Source of the DNA: RUG11237 sp050874665
Lineage (GTDB): Bacteria > Bacillota > Clostridia > Lachnospirales > Lachnospiraceae
Direction of reading: 5' to 3'
Length of the DNA stretch: 64,000 nucleotides
NCBI GenBank assembly: GCA_050874665.1
Contig: JBNMLC010000001.1
Location: 62,001-126,000, forward strand
The translations under genes were made by a program, and so were the position numbers. This document shows, one piece after another, positions 17,807 through 26,569 of the stretch. A model generated the notes under the pieces. It saw nothing but the letters and a program-made list of their open reading frames with translations. It did not search any database and was not told the origin of the DNA. The stretch's first letter is position 1; every line of letters starts with the position of its first letter.

Positions 17807-17859
17807 TTTACATGTTTACATATTTACATATTTACATATAAGAAACAGAAGATTATAAT
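17807..17859 (+). repeat. four 8-bp tandem repeats forming part of a promoter
   Basis: TTTACATG (17807-17814) is followed by three perfect copies of TTTACATA (17815-17838). The last TTTACA (17831-17836) stands exactly 17 bases before TATAAT (17854-17859), making a good promoter for the two genes that follow. Each upstream repeat copy offers a further TTTACA in 8-base steps. Simple repeats of this kind can change copy number. Confidence 0.7.
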
Positions 17860-17880
17860 TTCATAGAAAGAAGGGATAAA

Positions 17881-18033
17881 ATGCAGGAAGCTATAAAAAG
17901 TGCCCTGACTAGGCTTTGTTATATTGAAAAGGAGCAGAATTATCTGATGCTTCACAGAGTGAAGAAAGAAGTATTGTATGGAAAATTAAAGGAATGTATG
18001 GCAGAGGGCAGACCCTGGAGAGTGTCATGTTAG
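17881..18033 (+). CDS. small hypothetical protein coupled to the sce7726-type gene
   Basis: A 50-residue frame from ATG 17881 (GAAAGAAGGG upstream) opening MQEAIKSALTRLCYIEKEQN and ending WRVSC. It is basic and helical in character with no recognised domain. Its support is contextual: it has a ribosome binding site and a promoter, and its stop codon at 18031-18033 overlaps the ATG of the next gene at 18027, the usual layout for translational coupling. Function unknown; it may be a partner or leader of the sce7726-type protein. Confidence 0.55.
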   Translation: MQEAIKSALTRLCYIEKEQNYLMLHRVKKEVLYGKLKECMAEGRPWRVSC

Positions 18034-18674
18034 ATAAGGATATGCGGGAGCCGCTGTTTGATTATCTGGAAGAATTTTATGGGAAAATTCGCATTTTTGA
18101 AGAAAAAAATGCAGGAGCTTCCAGAGCAGATGTGATTGGTGCAATTGACGGCAGTCTGTTGGGATTTGAGATTAAGAGCGATAATGACTCTTATACCCGG
18201 CTGAAAACTCAGACAAAGGATTATGATAAATTTTGTGACATAAATTTTCTGGTCATTGGTAAAAGCCATGAAAAACAGGCCGAGTTTCATATTCCATCTT
18301 ATTGGGGCATCATCTGTATCTACGAAGAAAATGGGAAGATACAGGTGGAGATGCAGCAGATTCCCGGGTACAATCCCAATGTGTCTGTCCGCAGGCAGAT
18401 AGAATTTTTGTGGCGTCCGGAACTTTACCAGATACAAAAATGGAATGATATGCCGGAATATAAACACAAGAGCAAAGAGTTTGTGCGGGACAAAATTGTG
18501 GAAAAGGTTCCGGAAGCAAAGCTGAAGCGCCAGATTACAGATTTATTGTTTGAACGAGATTATGAACTACTGCTAGAACAAATACGTCAGGTGAAGAAAC
18601 AAAACATGGAAAAGAAAATTCAGAGCGGTACGATAAGAAAACGACCAAGAAGGAGAAAAAGATATGATTATTGA
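18027..18674 (+). CDS. sce7726-family protein, possible nuclease fold
   Basis: The 215-residue product matches the sce7726 family of unknown function. An Asp in SRADVIGAI and a GFEIKSDNDSYTRLKTQ stretch give a D...ExK pattern that resembles a PD-(D/E)xK nuclease core; this is inference. The C-terminus is very basic (KRPRRRKRYDY) and could bind nucleic acid. The start at 18027 overlaps the end of the 50-residue ORF, and the last 11 bases overlap the cupin gene, so the three are probably co-translated. Confidence 0.7.
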   Translation: MLDKDMREPLFDYLEEFYGKIRIFEEKNAGASRADVIGAIDGSLLGFEIKSDNDSYTRLKTQTKDYDKFCDINFLVIGKSHEKQAEFHIPSYWGIICIYEENGKIQVEMQQIPGYNPNVSVRRQIEFLWRPELYQIQKWNDMPEYKHKSKEFVRDKIVEKVPEAKLKRQITDLLFERDYELLLEQIRQVKKQNMEKKIQSGTIRKRPRRRKRYDY

Positions 18675-19008
18675 TTTTAATGATATAAAGGAAACTGTAA
18701 TCAAAAATTTTCATGGAGGTGACAAGGAAGCAAGAGCAAAAATGTTTTCTGATGAAAACGGAAAAATTATGTATGGAACTTTAATTCCGGGGGCTTCTAT
18801 TGGAGTACACTGTCATGAAACAAATAGTGAGATTGTATATGTGATACAAGGAGAGGGAAAAGTATTGTACGATGGTGTCTGGGAGAAAGTATCCGCAGGA
18901 ACCTGTCATTACTGCCCAAAAGGACATACACATAATTTTGTCAATGATGGCGAAGAAGATTTGATTATCTTTTCCGTGGTGCCGGAGTATTTGCAGGCAG
19001 AACAATAG
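18664..19008 (+). CDS. cupin-domain protein
   Basis: A 114-residue single-domain beta-barrel protein of the cupin_2 group. Both cupin motifs are visible: HCHETNSEIVYVIQGEGKVLYDG (motif 1 with two His and a Glu as metal ligands) and CPKGHTHNFVNDG (motif 2 with its His). Such proteins may be small-molecule isomerases, dioxygenases or sugar-binding proteins; the sequence does not decide. It overlaps the sce7726-type gene by 11 bases. Confidence 0.85.
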   Translation: MIIDFNDIKETVIKNFHGGDKEARAKMFSDENGKIMYGTLIPGASIGVHCHETNSEIVYVIQGEGKVLYDGVWEKVSAGTCHYCPKGHTHNFVNDGEEDLIIFSVVPEYLQAEQ

Positions 19009-19070
19009 CGAAGGGGGCTTCAATTATAAAATTTCCCACACCTTTCCTATACAAAGTTACAAAAATATGG

Positions 19071-19091
19071 TAAGATATAAGCCGTATCTTA
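19071..19091. other. inverted repeat before the SseB-like gene
   Basis: TAAGATA (19071-19077) and TATCTTA (19085-19091) form a 7-bp perfect inverted repeat with a 7-base loop, 70 bases before the next start codon. It may be an operator or a leader hairpin. Confidence 0.35.
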
Positions 19092-19160
19092 ATACAAAGT
19101 AAACAATTAGGGTATCATCAGAACGAATAAGTCAATCAAAGAGAAAAGGGGAAACATTCA

Positions 19161-20345
19161 ATGGGATTATGGAACCAATTATTTAAAAAAAATGAGAATA
19201 AGAAAAACGAAGAAAATAAAGAAAATACAATAAAGGAACAAAATGAAGAAATAGGGCAGGCAGCAGAACAGCAGCCAACAGAAGCATATACCTTTATGGT
19301 AGAACAGATATTTTCGGTGAAAGACAGAGGGACAATTGTAGCCGGGATTATCAGAAATGGTGAAATTGCACTAAATGATAAGGTGTATGTATTGGGACGT
19401 GGAAAAAGTATTCAGGAAACAAAGGTACTGGGACTTGAAAATCCACAGACAGGGCAGTTAGAAAAGGCACCTCATGGTACACCGGTAGGAATTTTGTTAG
19501 AGAATATAACAAATGAAAATATTTATGCAGGGGATATTATTTCGAATGTAAAGCCAAATACAGAAGATGTCAACAGTCCGGTAACAAACCCACGTATTCA
19601 GGGATTGATGCGTCAGGCAGCAGGAAATCCCACAGAAGAAATGATGAATCTGATTTATGAAGAATTGGCAATGAATGCAAGATTTTTATCAGCCATTATG
19701 GTGACACATGAGCCGGTAAAAAAGGAAGACGGAACGGCAACTATGGAACAGGGAACTACCATGCAGCTTCCACTTCTCACAGCACCAGATGGCTCTAAAT
19801 ACTATCCGGCATTTACAGACTGGTCGGAATTGAATAAATGGCACGAGATATTAGAGCCAAAAACATTGTTGTTATCCTTAGAGGATTATGTCGCACTGGT
19901 GTTGAAGAATGAAGATACCAAAGGTATCGTAATCAATCCTTTTGGGGAAAATATGATGGTAGACCGCCCATTGTTAGAGCATTTGAAAATGAAAAAGGAT
20001 ATGCTTGTGCAGGGAAAAACCATACAACATATAGATAAAAATGAACAAATTTCACTTGCTGAAGCGGCAGAATTTCCTGTAGAAATGGTTAAAAAGATAT
20101 CACAAGAACTCAAAGAAGAAACATGTGTAGAAAAAGCATGGCTTCGTCTGATGAAACGAAAGGAAGAAATCAGTTACCTTTTTGTGGCAGATATTGCACT
20201 TCCGGGAAATCAGGAGGCAGTTTTTGAACGTGTGGCAGGCGCAGTAAAACCTTTTTTAAAAGGAATTGGGATTCATATGATTACATATCAGCAGGAATTT
20301 GGAAAAAACGCAGTTGAAGGGGTAGAACCATTTTATCAAAAATAA
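19161..20345 (+). CDS. EF-Tu domain 2-like / SseB fusion protein
   Basis: A 394-residue soluble protein with an unusual order of domains. A Lys/Glu/Asn-rich head (1-40) is followed by a beta-barrel resembling translation-factor domain 2 (about 45-130, FMVEQIFSVKDRGTIVAGII...LNDKVYVLG). Then come an SseB N-terminal-type domain (about 150-270, with LPLLTAPDGSKYYPAFTDWSEL) and an SseB C-terminal-type domain (about 280-390). SseB is named for serine sensitivity in enterics but its biochemical role is unknown. No GTPase domain is present, so it is not an elongation factor. Head composition suggests a flexible tether. Confidence 0.8.
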   Translation: MGLWNQLFKKNENKKNEENKENTIKEQNEEIGQAAEQQPTEAYTFMVEQIFSVKDRGTIVAGIIRNGEIALNDKVYVLGRGKSIQETKVLGLENPQTGQLEKAPHGTPVGILLENITNENIYAGDIISNVKPNTEDVNSPVTNPRIQGLMRQAAGNPTEEMMNLIYEELAMNARFLSAIMVTHEPVKKEDGTATMEQGTTMQLPLLTAPDGSKYYPAFTDWSELNKWHEILEPKTLLLSLEDYVALVLKNEDTKGIVINPFGENMMVDRPLLEHLKMKKDMLVQGKTIQHIDKNEQISLAEAAEFPVEMVKKISQELKEETCVEKAWLRLMKRKEEISYLFVADIALPGNQEAVFERVAGAVKPFLKGIGIHMITYQQEFGKNAVEGVEPFYQK

Positions 20346-20394
20346 ATCAGATTTATAATTTTTGGGAAAATGGGAAACATGGTAAGGAGACAGT

Positions 20395-20904
20395 ATGGAA
20401 ATTTGGGACGGTTATTTAGAAGATGGCACACTCGCAGGAATGGATCTGATTCGTGGTAAGGAAATACCAAAAGGGCTATTACATCTGGTGTGTGAAATTG
20501 TCGTGTGTCATGAAGATGGAGATTATCTTCTGATGCAAAGGGATTTCGCAAAGGAAACCTATCCGGGTTTGTATGAAGCCAGTGCCGGAGGCAGTGTGTT
20601 AAAAGGGGAGACTCCTTTGGAGGGAGCTGTACGTGAATTGGAAGAGGAAACAGGAATTCACACAGATTTCCTGACACAGATTTACAGAAAGGTGAATCGC
20701 GAAGGGAATGCCATACATTATGGATATTTATGCCGGGTAAGCGGTGAAAAAGATAGAATACGCTTACAGAAGGGAGAAACGATTAACTATCGTTGGGTCA
20801 CAAAAGAGGAATTTTTAAAATTTGCAGACAGTGACGAGTTTGTTCCAAGTGGCAGAGAACGACTTGCGGAATACTTACAATCTATTAAAGGAGAAATAGA
20901 GTAA
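20395..20904 (+). CDS. Nudix hydrolase
   Basis: Hydrolase of nucleoside-diphosphate-linked compounds, 169 residues. The Nudix box is complete: GGSVLKGETPLEGAVRELEEETGI (G-x5-E-x7-REUxEExGU). The early part (EIWDGYLEDGTLAGMDLIRGKEIPKGLLHLVCEI) resembles the isopentenyl-diphosphate-isomerase/YfcD-like branch that recognises diphosphate substrates, but the exact substrate is not determined. The next gene starts 3 bases after its stop. Confidence 0.92.
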   Translation: MEIWDGYLEDGTLAGMDLIRGKEIPKGLLHLVCEIVVCHEDGDYLLMQRDFAKETYPGLYEASAGGSVLKGETPLEGAVRELEEETGIHTDFLTQIYRKVNREGNAIHYGYLCRVSGEKDRIRLQKGETINYRWVTKEEFLKFADSDEFVPSGRERLAEYLQSIKGEIE

Positions 20905-20907
20905 GGT

Positions 20908-21246
20908 ATGGAAATATTACATTTTTTAGAATCATGTTTAAATACTATGGTGTCAATTGCCATTTTAATCTTTGAATACATTGGTGTCAGTATTATTATT
21001 GTATCCGGTATTCGGGGATTTTACAATTATATCCGACGTTCGCCGGAGACAAAACTGATTCTTGCAAAGGGACTTGCTATGGGATTGGAATTTAAGATGG
21101 GAAGTGAGATTTTACGAACGGTTGTGGTACGGGAATGGTCAGAAATTGGTACAGTAGCTGGGATTATTATATTACGTGCGGCATTAACCTTTTTGATTCA
21201 CTGGGAAATTAAGCAGGAAGAGGTAGGAAATAAAGCGAAGGAATGA
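20908..21246 (+). CDS. DUF1622 membrane protein
   Basis: A 112-residue protein with three likely membrane segments (about 14-36, 60-75 and 80-100) matching DUF1622. The family has the RGFYNYIRRSPETKLILAKGLAMGLEFKMGSEILRTVV core seen here, whose role is unknown. It is tightly packed behind the Nudix gene. Confidence 0.82.
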   Translation: MEILHFLESCLNTMVSIAILIFEYIGVSIIIVSGIRGFYNYIRRSPETKLILAKGLAMGLEFKMGSEILRTVVVREWSEIGTVAGIIILRAALTFLIHWEIKQEEVGNKAKE

Positions 21247-21307
21247 AACATATTTTGAAATCGTGCATAGGATAATAAGAAATATTTTGTCGGCATAGGA
21301 AAACAAT

Positions 21308-21931
21308 ATGGAAAATCAAAATTATCCTTTTTACAACACACCACTGCCATATGCTTATGATGCTTTAGAACCATATATTGATGAAAAAACAATGCACCTG
21401 CACCATGACAGGCATTTACAGACCTATATTGATAATCTGAATCAGGTTATGAAACAAAATCCGTGGCTGCAAAGTATGTCTTTGGAAGAATTGCTGGTAA
21501 ATATACCGGCTTTTCCCCAAAAGGTAGGTACACAGATTCAGCATAACGCCGGAGGAGTATATAATCACAGACTTTTCTTTGAAACTATGAGTGATGAAAA
21601 AAACACAATGCCTGTAGGAGACCTCATGGAAAAAATTGTGAATACCTTTGGAAGCTATGACAGGTTCAAAGAAATGTTTAAGGCGGCTGCATTAAAGGTT
21701 TTTGGATCGGGCTATGCATGGCTTGTGACAAATGGTGCAGAATATTATATTGTTACGACACCGAATCAAAACACACCGTTGGAATTTGGATTTTATCCTA
21801 TCATCGGAATTGATGTGTGGGAGCATGCATACTATTTGAAACATTACAACGAAAGAGCAGCTTATATTGACGATTGGTTTCAAGTGGCAGACTGGAAAAA
21901 AGCGGAGGAAAGATTACTTTCGTTGAGCTAA
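21308..21931 (+). CDS. sodA: superoxide dismutase (Fe/Mn family)
   Basis: Converts superoxide to hydrogen peroxide and oxygen, protecting the anaerobe against air exposure. The 207-residue protein has the two-domain Fe/Mn SOD fold: His ligands in MHLHHDRHLQTYI (about residues 29-35) and GGVYNHRLFF (about 81), and Asp/His ligands in IGIDVWEHAYYLKH (about 169-173). The metal (Fe, Mn or either) cannot be told from sequence with confidence. The nitrilase-family gene follows after 11 bases. Confidence 0.95.
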   Translation: MENQNYPFYNTPLPYAYDALEPYIDEKTMHLHHDRHLQTYIDNLNQVMKQNPWLQSMSLEELLVNIPAFPQKVGTQIQHNAGGVYNHRLFFETMSDEKNTMPVGDLMEKIVNTFGSYDRFKEMFKAAALKVFGSGYAWLVTNGAEYYIVTTPNQNTPLEFGFYPIIGIDVWEHAYYLKHYNERAAYIDDWFQVADWKKAEERLLSLS

Positions 21932-21942
21932 AGGAGCATACT

Positions 21943-22758
21943 ATGAAAATTGCATTATGTCAGCGAACTACGTATACAGAGAATAAAGAGAAAAATATGA
22001 GAGAAACAAAAGAAATGTTGGATTGTGCCATGAATAGCTGCAAAGATGTAGACTTGGTAATGTTTCCAGAATGCAATTACGGAGAAGTTACCAGTAGTCA
22101 GGTGGCAGCTTCTTATGCAGAAGCTATGGACGGAACGTACATCAGGCAGATGCAGGAGCTGGCACGAAAATATCACGTAAATCTGATTCCGGGAAGCTTT
22201 GCAGAAAAAGCCAAGAACGGAAAGTGTTATAATACGCTTCCCTTTCTTAACAGAGCAGGAGAAGTTTTAGGACAGTATCGTAAGGTTCATCTGGCAGATT
22301 CCTCAGGCTCTAGAGAATCCGATTTACTGGAGCCGGGAAATAAATTAGAAATAATAGATACAGAATTTGGAAAAGTAGGCTTGATGGTTTGCTATGATAT
22401 GCGTTTTCCGGAAGTAGCAAGAAGTTTAGCATTGGCGGGAGCAGATTTGATATGTTCGGTTGCGTGCTGGCCGGCAGGGCGTGTGCTGCCGCCAAGAACC
22501 GGGCACTGGGACACATTGACGAAAGCAACTGCATTGTATAATTTGACGTATTTTGCAGCATGCAACGTATATGGTGAGGTAAGAGGAAGCTTTCCCTTTG
22601 GGCATTCCAGAGTGGTAAATCCCTGGGGAGATGTGATAGCAGACGCCTCATCAGGAGCAAAGGTTATCTATGCAGATATTGATTTTGAATATCAAAAGTG
22701 GGTAAGAGACGAAGTTGCTACATTTCGAAATCGTCGTCCGGATGTGTATGAATTATAA
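21943..22758 (+). CDS. carbon-nitrogen hydrolase (nitrilase superfamily)
   Basis: Amidase-type enzyme of 271 residues. The Glu-Lys-Cys catalytic triad is visible: Glu in VMFPECNYG, Lys in YRKVHLAD, and Cys in MVCYDMRFPEVAR. General features place it with omega-amidase/NIT-like or N-carbamoyl-amine hydrolases; the substrate is not decided. ATG 21943 follows AAAGGAG; the longer frame from 21874 overlaps the SOD gene and adds 23 unrelated residues. Confidence 0.93.
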   Translation: MKIALCQRTTYTENKEKNMRETKEMLDCAMNSCKDVDLVMFPECNYGEVTSSQVAASYAEAMDGTYIRQMQELARKYHVNLIPGSFAEKAKNGKCYNTLPFLNRAGEVLGQYRKVHLADSSGSRESDLLEPGNKLEIIDTEFGKVGLMVCYDMRFPEVARSLALAGADLICSVACWPAGRVLPPRTGHWDTLTKATALYNLTYFAACNVYGEVRGSFPFGHSRVVNPWGDVIADASSGAKVIYADIDFEYQKWVRDEVATFRNRRPDVYEL

Positions 22759-22785
22759 CAAGATAATCACTTTTGGAGGAAAGGT

Positions 22786-23679
22786 ATGGAAATAGAATGG
22801 AAATATCCTGAACTAGAGGATAAAGAAATGATTAAGCATTTTTTTAAGGCAGAGCAGCATAGAAATTGTGAGATGACGTTTGCCAATATTTATTTATGGT
22901 CTAGAACAATATATCCGCTGAAGTTTGCCGTGATAGAAGATACTATATGCTTTTTGAGTGAAAAAGAGAATTCTGTGACCTTTCCGGTAGGTGCCGGGGA
23001 TAAGAAGAAAGCAATTAAAGTGTTAAGAGATACATGGAAACGGGAAGGCAGAAAGCTTACGCTGCGTCTGGTAACAAAAGAACAGTTTATACAATTGCAG
23101 GAAATGTATGGTGATCAGGTGAAAATCACATACAACCGGGATGTGGCAGATTATGTTTATGAAACAGAAAAGCTGATTCAGTTATCGGGGAAGAAATATC
23201 ATGGAAAGAAAAACCACATTAATCGATTGATTGCAAACCACCCGGATTGGAAGTATGAGCCTATTACAAAAGAAAATGTCCTAGAATGTCTTGCTATGGC
23301 AGAGGAATGGGGAAGAAAAAACGATTGTGACACAGATAGGGACAAGCATCAGGAACTTTCCGTTGCCATACAGGGACTTCATATGTTAGAAGAGTTAGAC
23401 TTAAAAGGTGGTCTGCTAAGAGTGGAAGGAGAGGTTGTTGCATTTACCTTTGGAGAAGCTGTCAGTGAGGATACCTTTGTAGTACATGTGGAGAAGGCAT
23501 TTGCTGAAATTCAGGGAGCATATCCATTGATTAACCGAGAGTTTTTAAAAGCGGAGGCAGCCGGATACCGATATGTTAATAGAGAAGATGATACGGGAGC
23601 AGAGGGGTTAAGAAAGGCAAAGCTTTCTTACCATCCGGAATTTCTTATTGAAAAAGGAATTGTTGCATTGACGGACTAG
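22786..23679 (+). CDS. DUF2156 protein (GNAT-like, phosphatidylglycerol lysyltransferase C-domain type)
   Basis: A 297-residue soluble protein matching DUF2156: a double GNAT-like acyltransferase fold also found as the cytoplasmic part of MprF-type lysyl-phosphatidylglycerol synthases. Typical parts are NIYLWSRTIYPLKFAV near the start and KKYHGKKNHINRLIANHPDWKYEPI in the middle. It lacks the membrane flippase half of MprF, so it may transfer an aminoacyl group to something else. It stands 15 bases before ktrB. Confidence 0.85.
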   Translation: MEIEWKYPELEDKEMIKHFFKAEQHRNCEMTFANIYLWSRTIYPLKFAVIEDTICFLSEKENSVTFPVGAGDKKKAIKVLRDTWKREGRKLTLRLVTKEQFIQLQEMYGDQVKITYNRDVADYVYETEKLIQLSGKKYHGKKNHINRLIANHPDWKYEPITKENVLECLAMAEEWGRKNDCDTDRDKHQELSVAIQGLHMLEELDLKGGLLRVEGEVVAFTFGEAVSEDTFVVHVEKAFAEIQGAYPLINREFLKAEAAGYRYVNREDDTGAEGLRKAKLSYHPEFLIEKGIVALTD

Positions 23680-23694
23680 GAGGAGAAGGTCGGA

Positions 23695-25038
23695 ATGAAA
23701 ATAGAAAAACGCAGAATGAACCATGCACAAATTATAGCACTTGGGTATTTGCTGCTGATTCTGGCAGGAACCCTTGTTTTGATGCTGCCAGTGTCAGCAA
23801 GAACAGGAGAGGCTACAGGATTTTGTGAAGCATTATTTACGGCTACGAGTGCAACCTGTGTTACGGGATTGGTGGTGGTGGATACTGCCACCCATTGGAG
23901 CATTTTTGGGCAGTGCGTTATCTTACTGATGATACAGATTGGCGGCTTGGGCTTCATGACTATGGGGGTTATGTTTGCGATGCTTATGAAGAAAACCATT
24001 TCTTTAAAAGTGCGGGGAATTTTGCAGGAAAGCATGAACTCAATTCAGCTTGGTGGCATTGTGAAGCTGGCAAAAATGATTGTAAAGGGAACCATAATTG
24101 TGGAAGGCCTGGGGGGTGTTGCACTTTCATTTGTATTTGTCCCAAGATTTGGAATTGTAAAGGGATTGTATTTTAGTATCTTTCATTCCATTTCAGCGTT
24201 TTGCAATGCCGGATTTGATTTGATGGGAAACGTGACAGGGGAATACTCTTCTTTTGTGGGCTATGCAGATAATATATGTCTGAATATCACCTTAATGTCT
24301 CTGATTACAATAGGTGGCATAGGATTTTTTGTCTGGAAGGATATCTGCAAGCATAGACTGAATGTGAAAAAGTATACGTTACATACCAAAATAGCGTTGT
24401 CGGCTACCATATTGATTTTGGTTGTGAGTTCGGTATTGTTTTATGTATTTGAGAGAAACGGTTTGATGAGGGATATGGGAGTGAAAGAGACTATATTGAC
24501 CTCGTTGTTTGCATCAGTAACACCAAGAACCGCAGGGTTTAATACGATAGATATTGGAGCACTCAGTAATAGTTCTAAGCTTTTGACGATGCTTTTAATG
24601 TTTATTGGAGGTAGTCCGGGTTCTACGGCCGGTGGCGTAAAAACTGTTACAATTACAGTATTAGTAGTATATGTCTGGTCCAATCTGCGAAATGAAACCG
24701 GGTGTAACATTTTTGGCAGAAGGCTGCCGGATGAGGCGATTAAAAAGGCATGTAATGTATTTGTTTTGAATTTATTAGTGGCGGTTGTTGCAATTATTGC
24801 AATTTCTTATATACAGCCGTTAAAAATAGATGAACTTATGCTTGAAGTTTTTTCTGCAATCGGAACGGTGGGCATGTCTGCAGGAGTTACCAGAAAACTC
24901 AGTACGCTGTCAAGAATGATTATTGCGTTATTGATGTATTGCGGAAGAATTGGAAGTATGTCGTTTGCACTTTCCTTTACGGAAAGAAAGAAGGTGCCTC
25001 CAGTAAAATTACCGGAAGAAAATGTTTTGATAGGATAA
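23695..25038 (+). CDS. ktrB: potassium uptake membrane subunit KtrB/TrkH
   Basis: Channel-like K+ transporter subunit, 447 residues, with four pore repeats. Selectivity-filter loops are visible as ATCVTGLVV, SAFCNAGFDL, TPRTAGFNTID and GTVGMSAGVT. The family has a Gly at each filter; all four are present. Works with the cytoplasmic RCK ring encoded by the next gene, 13 bases downstream. KtrAB systems usually use Na+ coupling and serve turgor and membrane-potential control. Confidence 0.95.
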   Translation: MKIEKRRMNHAQIIALGYLLLILAGTLVLMLPVSARTGEATGFCEALFTATSATCVTGLVVVDTATHWSIFGQCVILLMIQIGGLGFMTMGVMFAMLMKKTISLKVRGILQESMNSIQLGGIVKLAKMIVKGTIIVEGLGGVALSFVFVPRFGIVKGLYFSIFHSISAFCNAGFDLMGNVTGEYSSFVGYADNICLNITLMSLITIGGIGFFVWKDICKHRLNVKKYTLHTKIALSATILILVVSSVLFYVFERNGLMRDMGVKETILTSLFASVTPRTAGFNTIDIGALSNSSKLLTMLLMFIGGSPGSTAGGVKTVTITVLVVYVWSNLRNETGCNIFGRRLPDEAIKKACNVFVLNLLVAVVAIIAISYIQPLKIDELMLEVFSAIGTVGMSAGVTRKLSTLSRMIIALLMYCGRIGSMSFALSFTERKKVPPVKLPEENVLIG

Positions 25039-25051
25039 AGGGAGAAATCGT

Positions 25052-25705
25052 ATGAAGTCAATTCTAATTATAGGAATGGGAAGATTTGGAAATCATCTTT
25101 GCAGAAAGATGGTAGAATTAAAAAATCAGGTTATGATTATTGATACAGACGAAGAGAAGCTTAAGGCAATGATGCCGGTAGTTACGAGTGCAAAAATCGG
25201 AGACTGTACAGACATAGAAGTGCTAAAAAGCATTGGAGTCAGTAACTTTGATCTTTGTTTTGTGTGCATTGGAACAAATTTTCAGAGTAGTTTGGAAATT
25301 ACTAGTTTGTTGAAGGAAAACGGTGCTAAATATGTAATAAGTAAGGCAACCAGAGATATACAGGCAAAGTTTTTGCTGCGTAACGGCGCAGATGAGGTTA
25401 TTTATCCGGATAGAGATATGGCGGAAAAGACGGCAATGCGTTACAGTGCAGATCATATTTTTGATTATATTGAACTGGATGAGGAATACTCTGTTTATGA
25501 AATTCCGGTGCTTTCAAAATGGTTAGGTAAATCTATCCGGGAGTTGAATTTTCGTGTGAAGTACAACGTAAGTATTTTAGGAACGAAGGATGAACATGAC
25601 AAAATGCAATTAATGCCGGGTGCCGATTATATATTTAAAGAAAATGAGCATCTGATGGTGATTGGAAAAAATGAAGATGTAAATAAAATTTTAAAACACA
25701 TATAA
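25052..25705 (+). CDS. ktrA: potassium uptake regulatory subunit KtrA/TrkA
   Basis: Ring-forming cytoplasmic gate of the Ktr system, 217 residues. An RCK_N Rossmann domain (ILIIGMGRFGNHLCRKMVELKNQVMIIDTDEEK) binds ATP/ADP or NAD, and an RCK_C (TrkA-C) domain covers about 135-217; the latter is the usual site for c-di-AMP in Firmicutes. It is paired directly with ktrB. Confidence 0.95.
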   Translation: MKSILIIGMGRFGNHLCRKMVELKNQVMIIDTDEEKLKAMMPVVTSAKIGDCTDIEVLKSIGVSNFDLCFVCIGTNFQSSLEITSLLKENGAKYVISKATRDIQAKFLLRNGADEVIYPDRDMAEKTAMRYSADHIFDYIELDEEYSVYEIPVLSKWLGKSIRELNFRVKYNVSILGTKDEHDKMQLMPGADYIFKENEHLMVIGKNEDVNKILKHI

Positions 25706-25739
25706 GGAGTACGAGAAATTTTTAAGGAAGAATAAAAAT

Positions 25740-25765
25740 TTAAGGCTCAGTTGCCTGAGCCTTAA
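25740..25765. terminator. strong stem-loop after ktrA
   Basis: TTAAGGCTCAG pairs perfectly with CTGAGCCTTAA around TTGC. The + strand tail is GAGGGGGG rather than a T-run; on the - strand the stem is followed by ATTTTTA. It probably limits read-through from ktrA, but its direction is ambiguous. Confidence 0.5.
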
Positions 25766-25903
25766 GAGGGGGGATTTTATAAAAGAAACTATTTGCTTGT
25801 CAAGGTGCTAATCTCTTGACAGATATTAATATATCGTGTAAATGTGGTATAAATATGGATAAAATGTGAAAAAAATGTGAATTAGAGAAAAAGGAGAAAA
25901 AAG

Positions 25904-26569
25904 ATGTTACAGGGGGTTATTTTTGATATGGATGGCCTGATGCTGGATACAGAGAAACTTTTGCTGCGTTTTTGGTGCGAAGCGGCTGCAGAGCTGGGAT
26001 ATACAATGGAAAAGAAGCATGTATTGTCGATTCGCAGTCTTGCACCAAAATATGCAGAAGCAAAATTGCAGGGATACTTTGGACAAGATTTCGATTATAA
26101 AAAGGTCAGGGCAAGAAGAAAAGAATTGATGAATTCGTACATAGAAGAGCATGGTATCGAAACAAAAAAAGGCATACGTGAGCTTCTCGTGTTTTTGAAA
26201 GAACATGGGTATAGGACGGCTGTGGCAACAGCAACTGATTTGGAAAGAACACAAAAATATTTAAAAAGTGTGGATTTATTACAATATTTTGATAAAATAG
26301 TAAGTGCAACTATGGTAGAAAATGGAAAGCCGGAGCCTGATATTTATATCAGGGCTGCAGAAGAGCTTGAACTTTTGCCAGAGAACTGTATTGCATTGGA
26401 GGATTCACCAAATGGTATTTTATCAGCTTATCGTGCAGGGTGTATGCCGGTTATGATTCCGGATTTAGATGAGCCTTCGGAGGAAACGAGAAAATTATTG
26501 TTTGGATTGGAAGAGGACTTGTTAAAGGTAATAGATTTGATAAAGAAAATGGAGGAAGAAGAAAAATGA
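25904..26569 (+). CDS. HAD-superfamily phosphatase (beta-phosphoglucomutase-like)
   Basis: A 221-residue HAD hydrolase of subfamily I with a helical cap. Motif 1 is FDMDGLMLDTE (nucleophile Asp, acid/base Asp), motif 2 the Thr in AVATATDLERT, motif 3 the Lys in GKPEPDIY, and motif 4 ALEDSPNGI. Its substrate, a sugar phosphate or similar, is not known. Its last 4 bases overlap the start of the aminotransferase gene (ATGA), so the two are translationally coupled. Confidence 0.9.
   Translation: MLQGVIFDMDGLMLDTEKLLLRFWCEAAAELGYTMEKKHVLSIRSLAPKYAEAKLQGYFGQDFDYKKVRARRKELMNSYIEEHGIETKKGIRELLVFLKEHGYRTAVATATDLERTQKYLKSVDLLQYFDKIVSATMVENGKPEPDIYIRAAEELELLPENCIALEDSPNGILSAYRAGCMPVMIPDLDEPSEETRKLLFGLEEDLLKVIDLIKKMEEEEK

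Noticed and set aside
17807..17838. Possible CRISPR-like repeat array
   Set aside because: Units are 8 bases with no spacers; it is a simple tandem repeat.
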